A DNA stretch of 12,336 nucleotides from assembly GCA_010671975.1 (NCBI GenBank), contig JAAHIA010000111.1:1-12336 (forward strand), written 5' to 3'. The notes below the pieces were generated by a model, which worked only from the letters and a program-made list of their open reading frames with translations, searched no databases and had not been told where the DNA came from. This document shows positions 1 through 5,659 of the stretch, piece by piece. Origin of the DNA: Leptolyngbya sp. SIO4C1. GTDB lineage: Bacteria > Cyanobacteriota > Cyanobacteriia > Phormidesmidales > Phormidesmidaceae. The position numbers and the translations under genes were made by a program. Numbering within the stretch: position 1 is the first letter of the stretch; each line of letters begins with the position of its first letter.

Positions 1-65
1 TTAGCTTGTCAGGCCAATCTAGCTCAACTTTGTTGAAAGTCTCCTTGATTCTGAAAGTCAATACT

Positions 66-93
66 AAGCCAGGCACGTGCCTGGCTTTTTCTT
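66..93 (+). terminator. Rho-independent terminator (+ strand)
   Basis: A perfect inverted repeat (66-87, arms AAGCCAGGCAC / GTGCCTGGCTT) runs directly into a T-rich tract (86-93). This is a textbook intrinsic terminator reading rightwards. No + strand gene precedes it inside the window, so it probably ends a transcript that begins left of base 1. The symmetric stem could also stop leftward transcription, but the A-run on its left side is short. Confidence 0.8.
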
Positions 94-118
94 TGAGCCC
101 CGTTGCCGGCGTACGGGC

Positions 119-149
119 AAAAAAAGAGATAGGGCAAATACCCTATCTC
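119..149 (-). terminator. Rho-independent terminator of hsp20 (- strand)
   Basis: The stem GAGATAGGG (126-134) / CCCTATCTC (141-149) has nine perfect pairs and a 6-base loop. On the - strand it is followed by seven U residues (A-run at 119-125). It lies about 85 bases past the stop codon of the leftward hsp20 gene, which is the only - strand gene upstream, so it is assigned to that transcript. Confidence 0.8.
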
Positions 150-180
150 GGTTACTGTCTGGAGGAGGAGCCCGAAGGCT

Positions 181-205
181 ATTTAGCTGTCTCTCTTAGC
201 TAAAT
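181..205. repeat. Inverted repeat in hsp20 3' untranslated region
   Basis: ATTTAGCT (181-188) and AGCTAAAT (198-205) can form an 8-bp stem with a 9-base loop. It sits between the hsp20 stop codon and the stronger terminator at 119-149 and has no U-tract of its own. It may be a processing or stability hairpin in the hsp20 mRNA; this is inference only. Confidence 0.4.
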
Positions 206-232
206 TTGAGCGCATTGCTATCTAAGCGCTAT

Positions 233-715
233 CTAGGCATTGCTGTCAGCATCAGCTACTTCAATCGCTGGCTGCTCAGCTGCATCAAGCGTATTCACGT
301 TCACTTTAACAACGCGATTGCGCGCCTCAACCGACTTCGGCAGAGTCAGGGTTAGCATACCGTTGCTGTAGTCAGCGCTGACCTGATCGTGCTGAATTGT
401 TGTGGGCAAAGAGATCACCCGGCGGAAGGTGCCATAGTGAAACTCACTGTGCAAAACGCGCTGCGCTTCACCGTACTCAGGTGCATGACGCTCGCCAGAA
501 ACAGCCACTGCTTTACGGCTAGCTTGAATGTCAATCTTCTCAGCATCGACTGCTGGTAGCTGAAGATGAGCAACAAAGCTGTCACCGTTGTCAATCAGTG
601 AGATCGCCGGTGTCCAGGTGGTAGATACAGGCTCAGCCACCTGATCAAACATGCGATCTAGCTGACGCTGTAAGGTTTCTAGCTCTTGAAACGGTTGCCA
701 ATAACGTACGATCAT
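233..715 (-). CDS. Hsp20/alpha-crystallin small heat-shock protein
   Basis: The product is a 160-residue ATP-independent holdase that binds unfolding proteins during heat or oxidative stress. Cyanobacterial members of the family also associate with membranes. The N-terminal arm (about 1-33, starting MIVRYWQPFQELETLQ) is typical of the bacterial class. The alpha-crystallin domain spans roughly 34-140, with FHYGTFRRVISLP at 92-104 and the signature A-x3-NGML-x-L-x-LPK at 114-127. An IEV triplet at 151-153 matches the C-terminal I-x-I oligomerisation motif. The open frame extends 55 codons further upstream, but that extension has no family features. The chosen ATG (713-715) is preceded by AGGA at a 6-base spacing. 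The gene diverges from the dehydrogenase at 920 and ends in its own terminator (119-149). I saw no CIRCE element in the upstream region. Confidence 0.95.
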   Translation of the reverse strand: MIVRYWQPFQELETLQRQLDRMFDQVAEPVSTTWTPAISLIDNGDSFVAHLQLPAVDAEKIDIQASRKAVAVSGERHAPEYGEAQRVLHSEFHYGTFRRVISLPTTIQHDQVSADYSNGMLTLTLPKSVEARNRVVKVNVNTLDAAEQPAIEVADADSNA

Positions 716-759
716 GTTGAGTCCTAGTTGATGTCTCTCTCTACAGTTCCTATGATGCT

Positions 760-796
760 GTGAGGTTAAAGAATAGCCCAGGGTAGGGAACCTCAC
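760..796. repeat. Inverted repeat upstream of hsp20
   Basis: GTGAGGTT (760-767) and AACCTCAC (789-796) are exact 8-base complements separated by 21 bases. They lie 45-81 bases upstream of the hsp20 start, in the 204-base divergent region shared with the dehydrogenase. The repeat could be an operator or part of a structured leader. It does not match the CIRCE consensus. I could not place a convincing -35/-10 pair around it, so its function is open. Confidence 0.4.
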
Positions 797-919
797 CCGC
801 AGGTAGGGCTTACCGTCTTTAGGCAGAGGTGCCAAGCAGGCCGCTCTGCTAGAGTAGCTTTCAGCGCTTTTGAACTCCAAAATTGAGCGCGGTTCAACAG
901 TTGTTGTATCAGCAAAAAC

Positions 920-1702
920 ATGGCTCAGACAGTTCTAATTACGGGTGCCTCTAGCGGCATTGGTTATGAATTTGCCAATATCTTTGCAGCGCAGGGCTAC
1001 TCGCTAGTGCTCGTGGCTCGCAGCGAAGGCGAGCTACGCGAGCTCAGCCAGCGCCTGAGTCAGCAGGCTGTTGAGGTGACCGTACTCCCCTTCGACTTGA
1101 GTCAGCCAGAGGCACCGCAGCAGCTTTTTGAGCAGACAAAGGCGCAGGGCCTACAGATTGACATCTTGATCAACAACGCTGGAATTGGGGACTATGGTCC
1201 GTTTATAGAAAGCGACTGGCCAAAGCAAAACACTATGCTGCAGCTGAACATGGCGGCGCTCACGCACCTGTGTCACCTGTTTTTACCCGAGATGGTGGCA
1301 CGGCGCAGCGGCAAAGTGCTCAATGTCTCTTCTTTGGCAGCGTTTCAGCCAGGGCCGTTTATGGCTGTTTACTATGCAACTAAGGCCTATGTGCTCTCCT
1401 TTACCGAGGCTATCAACAGCGAGCTTAAAGGCAGCGGCGTCATGGCCACAGCCCTTTGTCCCGGGCCAACTCAGTCTAAGTTTCAGGCGAGAGCCAATCT
1501 CACAGAGATTGATTTTTTTCAATCGAATCAGCTGCCAACAGCGGCTGAGGTAGCCCAGTTTGGCTACGAGGCCTTAATGCGTCAAGATACCGTTGCCGTC
1601 CACGGATGGACTAACAAGCTGCTAGCTACGCTGCCTCGACTGCTGCCGCGTCAGGTCATCACTAGCGCCGTTCGCCGCATGCAGGCCCCTAGCCAGGCTT
1701 AG
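920..1702 (+). CDS. Short-chain dehydrogenase/reductase (SDR, classical)
   Basis: This 260-residue protein is a classical SDR, a probably cytosolic NAD(P)-dependent oxidoreductase. The Rossmann dinucleotide motif TGASSGIG is at 8-15, an acidic residue follows beta-4 (D59), NNAG is at 85-88, and the structural Asn is N110. The catalytic set is Ser137/138, Tyr151 and Lys155 (YYATK), followed by PG at 181-182. The Arg at 34 in ARSEGEL suggests NADPH preference, as in the DltE-like branch (COG0300). The substrate cannot be read from sequence. There is no good Shine-Dalgarno before the ATG, but the glycine motif lies at the usual distance from residue 1, which supports this start. The gene converges with the small membrane protein gene at 1708, leaving only 5 bases between stops. 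Confidence 0.93.
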   Translation: MAQTVLITGASSGIGYEFANIFAAQGYSLVLVARSEGELRELSQRLSQQAVEVTVLPFDLSQPEAPQQLFEQTKAQGLQIDILINNAGIGDYGPFIESDWPKQNTMLQLNMAALTHLCHLFLPEMVARRSGKVLNVSSLAAFQPGPFMAVYYATKAYVLSFTEAINSELKGSGVMATALCPGPTQSKFQARANLTEIDFFQSNQLPTAAEVAQFGYEALMRQDTVAVHGWTNKLLATLPRLLPRQVITSAVRRMQAPSQA

Positions 1703-1715
1703 CCTGATTAAGGCT
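1701..1715. other. Short hairpin between convergent stop codons
   Basis: AGCCT (1701-1705) and AGGCT (1711-1715) form a 5-bp stem with loop GATTA, across the tail-to-tail junction of the dehydrogenase and the - strand gene at 1708. There is no T-tract on either side, so intrinsic termination here is doubtful and the two transcripts may overlap. Confidence 0.25.
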
Positions 1716-2037
1716 GAGGCCGTTTAATTTCAAACGAAATAGACGGCTTATGCTGGGTCGGCACAGGTCGCGAGTCAGGCGGCAAAGCTGACTGAGCGGT
1801 CGGCTCTGGCGGGCGCGCTCGATCTAATGAGTTTGCTACTGAGTTTGGCAATTCTGGTTTTGAGGCCGGTTTTGAAGCCGGTTTTGAAGCTCCATAATTG
1901 CTAGCGATCGCTAGCCCAATGCCGCCCATTAGCGACATCGGCAGTGACAGCTGGCTCGGCCAGCTCAGCTGCATTAGCCACTGAACCAGCTCTGCCCCGG
2001 CAAAGAGCAGCCCAAAGCAAATCAGTCCAAATCTCAT
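1708..2037 (-). CDS. Small membrane protein with SKPA repeat tail, unknown function
   Basis: I do not recognise this protein. From the ATG at 2035-2037 it has 109 residues: a hydrophobic N-terminal segment (about 2-22, MRFGLICFGLLFAGAELVQW), a second apolar stretch (about 30-46), then a polar proline-, serine- and lysine-rich tail beginning with SKPASKPASKP. It would be a small inner-membrane protein with a disordered tail, or one with an uncleaved signal anchor. The frame is open to a GTG at 2092-2094 (128 residues), but the extra 19 residues look unlike a protein N-terminus. A GAGG sits 12 bases before the chosen ATG, a little far for a strong site. The gene diverges from methionine aminopeptidase at 2167. 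The hydrophobic, basic and repeat pattern supports coding; start and function are uncertain. Confidence 0.6.
   Translation of the reverse strand: MRFGLICFGLLFAGAELVQWLMQLSWPSQLSLPMSLMGGIGLAIASNYGASKPASKPASKPELPNSVANSLDRARPPEPTAQSALPPDSRPVPTQHKPSISFEIKRPQP
1856..1890. repeat. Tandem 12-base repeat (Ser-Lys-Pro-Ala coding)
   Basis: About three near-identical 12-base units of the form GGTTTTGA(A/G)GCC lie in tandem. Read on the - strand they encode the SKPA repeats of the small membrane protein. Being a multiple of three, copy number can change without breaking the frame. Confidence 0.7.
1900..1915. repeat. Extended HIP1 palindrome
   Basis: GCTAGCGATCGCTAGC is a perfect 16-base palindrome with the cyanobacterial HIP1 octamer GCGATCGC at 1904-1911. 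It lies within the coding region of the small membrane protein. Confidence 0.8.
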
Positions 2038-2166
2038 AGATGATGGGTACCTCAGGTTCGCGAAGACAATTGAAATCCTACTTAATCCTGCCACGAGGGG
2101 AGAGCAATGGCGCTAGAGTAGATAGAGTATAGAGACGTACCCGGACTGGAGTCAGTTAGAAATACC

Positions 2167-2970
2167 GTGGATGCCGCATTTAAAGGAATTACTCTGCTTT
2201 CTCAGCGCGAAATTGACCAGATGCGTAAAGCCGGTCAGCTAGCCGCGCGGCTGCTCGATCATTTAGCGCCGCTGGTGCAGCCAGGCGTAAGTACGCTGAC
2301 GCTCAACGACGAGGCAGAGCGCTGGACCCAGGCTCACGGCGCTATCAGCGCACCGCTAGGCTATGCCGGCGGCCAGGGTGTACAAGATTTCCCCAAGTCT
2401 ATCTGCACTAGCGTCAACGAGGTAGTCTGCCACGGTATCCCGAATGCCGATCAGATTTTGCAGGACGGCGACATTATCAATATTGATGTGACACCGATTT
2501 TGAACGGTTACCACGGTGATACCTCACGAACTTTCTTAGTCGGCAGTCCGACTCCAGAAGCGCGCCGGCTAGTCGAGGTCACTGAGCGGGCCATGTATAT
2601 CGGCATCAAAGCGGTCAAGGCCGGCGGTCGCGTTGGCGACATTGGTGCAGCCATCCAAGCCTACGCTGAAGGTGAGGGCTTTTCGGTGGTGCGCGACTTT
2701 GTTGGTCACGGCGTGCATCGCACTTTCCACGCTGAACCGCAGATTCCACACTATGGCACCGCCGGCAAAGGTAAGAAACTGCGCACCGGCATGGTCTTTA
2801 CCATCGAGCCGATGATCAACCTGGGTACGCACGAGGTCGAGATGCTCGACGATGGCTGGACTGCCCTCACGAAGGATCGACAGCTCTCAGCCCAGTTTGA
2901 GCATACGGTTGCGATCACCAAATCAGGCGTTGAAATTTTGACCCTCGCGCCGGCTGCTGTCGTCGCTTAA
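2167..2970 (+). CDS. map: Methionine aminopeptidase, type I
   Basis: This is a cytosolic metallopeptidase that removes the initiator methionine from nascent proteins. The 267-residue product has the whole pita-bread active site: His89 (VCHGIP), metal ligands Asp107 (NIDVT), Asp118 (HGDTS), His181 (GHGVHRTFH), Glu214 (TIEP) and Glu245 (FEHT), plus His188. These lie exactly ten residues after the E. coli ligands D97, D108, H171, E204 and E235. Just before PKSIC a short Gly/Gln-rich insert (GGQGVQD) replaces the shorter turn of the E. coli enzyme, and GVHR replaces the more usual GIGR. Translation probably starts at GTG 2167; no close Shine-Dalgarno is visible, and a later ATG (residue 19) would cut the first helix. 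A TATAGA at 2128-2133 could be a -10 box. Cyanobacteria often have several map paralogues, so this may not be the only copy. Confidence 0.95.
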   Translation: MDAAFKGITLLSQREIDQMRKAGQLAARLLDHLAPLVQPGVSTLTLNDEAERWTQAHGAISAPLGYAGGQGVQDFPKSICTSVNEVVCHGIPNADQILQDGDIINIDVTPILNGYHGDTSRTFLVGSPTPEARRLVEVTERAMYIGIKAVKAGGRVGDIGAAIQAYAEGEGFSVVRDFVGHGVHRTFHAEPQIPHYGTAGKGKKLRTGMVFTIEPMINLGTHEVEMLDDGWTALTKDRQLSAQFEHTVAITKSGVEILTLAPAAVVA

Positions 2971-3025
2971 ATTCGCTATAGCCCCCCGGTCACAGACCTA
3001 ACAGCTTGTGGGATGATGTCTCACA

Positions 3026-3040
3026 GCGCCGCAGCGGCGC
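3026..3040. repeat. GC-rich hairpin before the symporter gene
   Basis: GCGCCGCAGCGGCGC is a perfect inverted repeat with a central A, 24 bases before the longest symporter start. There is no following U-tract, so it is a poor terminator for map. It may be a leader hairpin or simply a GC-rich repeat. Confidence 0.4.
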
Positions 3041-3064
3041 ATTCATTTCATGGGGAAGAGGGCT

Positions 3065-4858
3065 ATGGCACCGATTGACTGGCTGATTGTCGCGGTCTAC
3101 CTGATTTTTACACTGGCGCTGGGCATCTATCTCTCGCGCCGGGCCTCAGGCAGCCTGGTCGATTTTTTTGTGTCAGGCCGGTCGCTGCCCTGGTGGCTCG
3201 CTGGCACCAGCATGGCGGCAACCACCTTTTCGATTGACACGCCGCTGTACGTCGCTGGCGTGGTAGGCACGCGCGGCATTGCTGGCAACTGGGAATGGTG
3301 GAGCTTTGGCGTGGCTCACGTCATTATGATCTACGTGTTTGCTAGGCTGTGGCGGCGCTCTGAGATCGTCACTGACGCAGAGCTGACAGAAATACGCTAC
3401 GGCGGTCGGACGGCAGCCTGGCTGCGCGGCGTCAAGGCTTTTTTGTTTGCGGTACCCATCAACTGCATTGGGATTGGCTACGCCATGCTAGCAATGGTGA
3501 AAGTCGTCGATGCGCTACAGCTGTGGCAGAGCTTGGGCGTTGACCCAGGCGAGAGTATTAAGCTGTGGAGCGTGATTGGAATTAGCCTCTTAGTGCTAGT
3601 CTATGCCGGGTTCTCCGGGCTCTGGGGCGTAGTGGCCACTGACTTTTTTCAGTTTTTTTTGGCCCTGTTTGGGGCGGTGGTGGTGGCGATCGCAGCCGTC
3701 GGCGCAACCGGCGGCATGGCCAATCTGCTGGCGCAGGCGCAGGCGGCTAGCGACCAGGATATTCTCAGCTTCGTGCCGCTTAGCTTTGAGGGTGGGCTGC
3801 ACTGGAGCGAGCTAGCCGGCATCCCAGCCAGCACGTTTTTAGCCTACGTGTTTTTACAATGGTGGGCCTTTCGGCGCAGCGACGGCGGCGGCGAATTCAT
3901 TCAGCGGCTCGCCGCCGCAAAAAGTGAAACTGAGGCTGAAAAGGCGGCCTGGTTCTTCAATATTTTGCACTACGTGATTCGCACCTGGCCCTGGATTGTG
4001 GTAGCGCTCGCCGCAGTGGCCATCTATCCAGACCTAGCCGATCGCGAGCTGGGCTATCCCATGCTGATGCTCAGATTTTTGCCACCGGTGCTGCTGGGGT
4101 TCGTAGTGGCCTCACTAATTGCCGCCTTTATGAGTACGGTATCGACCTTGATCAACTGGGGTGCTTCCTATCTAACCAACGATCTCTACGGGCGCTTTCT
4201 GCGGCCGCAGGCCACTCAGGCGGAGCTAGTCACTGCCGGTCGGGTAGCCTCAGTGCTGGTAACGCTGCTGGGCGCGATTGCAGCTTTTTTTGCCACCGAC
4301 GTCACTACCGTCTTTCGACTGGTGATTGCCATTGGTACCGGGCCAGGGCTGGTGCTGATTCTACGCTGGTTCTGGTGGCGAATTAACGCAGCCGCAGAGC
4401 TCGCCTCGATGATAGCGGGATTTCTGATTGGCCTATTAACCAGCGTCGTGCCGGTGCTGACGATTGAGAACTTTGGGCAGCGGCTGCTGGCGACTTCAGC
4501 CATTACCACCCTGATTTGGATTGCGGTAATGCTGCTGACCCCGCCAGAATCGGACGAAACGCTCGATCGCTTCTATGCCAAAGTGCGCCCCGGCGGCCCC
4601 GGCTGGCAGCGACAGCGGCAGCGCACCGGGCTGCGCCCCTTGCAAAACCTCGGCCTAGAAGCGCAGCGAGTCGCTGCCGCACTGCTGCTGCTGTTCGGCG
4701 CAATGTTTGCCATGGGCGGCTTTTTGCTGCTGCAGTCGCTGACCGGCTGGCTATCGCTGATTTTCGCGGTGATAGGCGGCTGGTGGCTGCGCCAGCTAGA
4801 TAAGCAGCCGATTGCGCCTGTGCCTCGACCGGGGCTGAGCGATGAAGACTGGCAATGA
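3065..4858 (+). CDS. Sodium:solute symporter family transporter
   Basis: This is a polytopic inner-membrane transporter of the SSS/SSF family, which couples substrate uptake to sodium entry. From ATG 3065 it has 597 residues and about 13 hydrophobic segments. Family landmarks are the first helix (MAPIDWLIVAVYLIF), then DFFVSGRSLPWWLAGTSMAA, and GGGEFIQRLAAAKSE in the middle. MSTVST at 356-361, followed by NWGASYLTNDLY, corresponds to the helix bearing the Na2-site hydroxyls. The last third carries a basic cytoplasmic loop (QRQRQR) and two further apolar segments. The substrate cannot be deduced. The frame also offers ATG 3050, but GGGGAAGAGG lies just before the 3065 ATG and MAP-IDWL looks like the natural N-terminus. 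The stop is followed by the small membrane protein and acetyltransferase genes on the same strand, probably one operon. Confidence 0.93.
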   Translation: MAPIDWLIVAVYLIFTLALGIYLSRRASGSLVDFFVSGRSLPWWLAGTSMAATTFSIDTPLYVAGVVGTRGIAGNWEWWSFGVAHVIMIYVFARLWRRSEIVTDAELTEIRYGGRTAAWLRGVKAFLFAVPINCIGIGYAMLAMVKVVDALQLWQSLGVDPGESIKLWSVIGISLLVLVYAGFSGLWGVVATDFFQFFLALFGAVVVAIAAVGATGGMANLLAQAQAASDQDILSFVPLSFEGGLHWSELAGIPASTFLAYVFLQWWAFRRSDGGGEFIQRLAAAKSETEAEKAAWFFNILHYVIRTWPWIVVALAAVAIYPDLADRELGYPMLMLRFLPPVLLGFVVASLIAAFMSTVSTLINWGASYLTNDLYGRFLRPQATQAELVTAGRVASVLVTLLGAIAAFFATDVTTVFRLVIAIGTGPGLVLILRWFWWRINAAAELASMIAGFLIGLLTSVVPVLTIENFGQRLLATSAITTLIWIAVMLLTPPESDETLDRFYAKVRPGGPGWQRQRQRTGLRPLQNLGLEAQRVAAALLLLFGAMFAMGGFLLLQSLTGWLSLIFAVIGGWWLRQLDKQPIAPVPRPGLSDEDWQ

Positions 4859-4949
4859 TTCACTCAGCAATGCCGAGTACGATGTAAAAGCGGCCAAGAT
4901 AGACAGGCTGAGACGGCAGGATTTAAATAAAAATAAGGGTTCAACAGAA

Positions 4950-5132
4950 ATGATGGCATTTTTTCGGTCTTACATTGCGCCTTTGCTGATTGTGCTGGTG
5001 TTTCTGGTGGCGATGGTAGCCGTCAGCGCGCGCATCTTTTTACCCAGCGACATGATGGCACCTGCACCGATCGAAGAGGGGGAACCGGCGCCAGCCGTCT
5101 CTGGTGCAGCCGCTTCTGACCTACTGGGCTAA
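4950..5132 (+). CDS. Small single-pass membrane protein downstream of symporter
   Basis: This is a 60-residue protein of unknown function. One hydrophobic helix spans about 8-28 (IAPLLIVLVFLVAMVAVSA), preceded by a short basic N-terminus and followed by an acidic, proline- and alanine-rich tail (PAPIEEGEPAPAV). The frame is open from ATG 4842, overlapping the end of the symporter gene by 17 bases and giving 96 residues. The 36 extra residues are highly charged, whereas the internal ATG at 4950 follows AAGGG at 10 bases; a second ATG at 4953 is also possible. The position between a symporter (92 bases upstream) and a GNAT gene (9 bases downstream) suggests a transporter accessory peptide. That role is inference; the protein belongs to no family I can name. 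Confidence 0.7.
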   Translation: MMAFFRSYIAPLLIVLVFLVAMVAVSARIFLPSDMMAPAPIEEGEPAPAVSGAAASDLLG

Positions 5133-5141
5133 GCCGGAGGA

Positions 5142-5645
5142 ATGCCGCGCCCTGACTCGGCTAGCTTTCTCCCCGGCTATGCTTTGCAGCGCGGCTCTGA
5201 GCTCGATCGGGTGCAGCTAACCCGCTATATGCAGCGCGCCTACCAGGAGCTGGGCGCACCCGCGATCGCACATCTAGAACAGACTGTGCAGCAGCATTTT
5301 TGCGATCGCTCGCCGCTGTGGTGGGCGCTGTCCGATCCGGCTGCGCCGCGAGTCGGCTTTGCGCGCGCTGAGCAGTCACCGGCGGGCTGCCTGTGGCTAG
5401 GCACAGCCGTCGATCAGTGGACCGGCAGCTCACAGGCCTATGTGCTTTTACTCTATGTTGAGCCGCAGCATCGTCGGCGCGGTCTAGCCACGGCGCTGAT
5501 GGCGGCCGGGCAAGCCTGGGCTCTAGAGCAGGGCCATACCAGCATGGGCCTACAGGTCTTTACAAGCAACCTGCCGGCTCAGCAGCTCTATAACAAACTG
5601 GGCTACAGCTCACAGGCGCTTTGGATGACTAAGCCCTTGGCCTAG
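5142..5645 (+). CDS. GNAT family N-acetyltransferase
   Basis: This 167-residue cytosolic acetyl-CoA-dependent acetyltransferase has the GNAT fold. The acetyl-CoA pyrophosphate loop is in YVEPQHRRRGLATALM (about 105-120; R-R-x-G-x-A form of the Q/RxxGxG/A motif). The C-terminal half shows the usual GLQVFTSNLPAQQLYNKLGY motif B region (about 136-155). It resembles a GNAT group I associate with cyanobacteria that begins near LPGY-x-L-x-RGS-x-LDR; the substrate is unknown. The ATG lies 9 bases after the preceding stop, with GGAGG only one base before it. That is unusually tight, so translation may depend on coupling to the upstream gene. The gene ends 3 bases from the convergent GGDEF-EAL gene. 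Two HIP1 sites (5262, 5302) fall in its 5' third. Confidence 0.92.
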   Translation: MPRPDSASFLPGYALQRGSELDRVQLTRYMQRAYQELGAPAIAHLEQTVQQHFCDRSPLWWALSDPAAPRVGFARAEQSPAGCLWLGTAVDQWTGSSQAYVLLLYVEPQHRRRGLATALMAAGQAWALEQGHTSMGLQVFTSNLPAQQLYNKLGYSSQALWMTKPLA

Positions 5646-5659
5646 TTTCTAGGAGCCAA
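5637..5659. other. Hairpin formed by the two convergent stop codons
   Basis: TTGG-CCTAG (5637-5645) can pair with CTAGG-AG-CCAA (5649-5659): nine pairs with loop TTT and a 2-base bulge. The TAG of the acetyltransferase (5643-5645) and of the GGDEF-EAL gene (complement of 5649-5651) sit on opposite arms. There is no T-tract, so it is not a standard intrinsic terminator, but it is the only candidate end signal between the genes. Confidence 0.4.

Noticed and set aside
6..203. 65-codon + strand open frame at the left edge
   Set aside because: It runs through both intrinsic terminators (66-93, 119-149) and has no family-like features or ribosome binding site.
716..880. N-terminal extension of the hsp20 frame (55 codons)
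   Set aside because: The extension is cysteine- and arginine-rich and unlike Hsp20; the ATG at 713-715 has AGGA at good spacing and starts at the normal family N-terminus.
716..900. CIRCE heat-shock operator upstream of hsp20
   Set aside because: No TTAGCACTC-N9-GAGTGCTAA-like sequence is present; the inverted repeat at 760-796 has different arms and spacing.
4503..4863. Long antisense frames across the symporter 3' end
   Set aside because: They are arginine/alanine/proline-rich products typical of GC-rich shadow frames; the symporter frame has recognisable family motifs.
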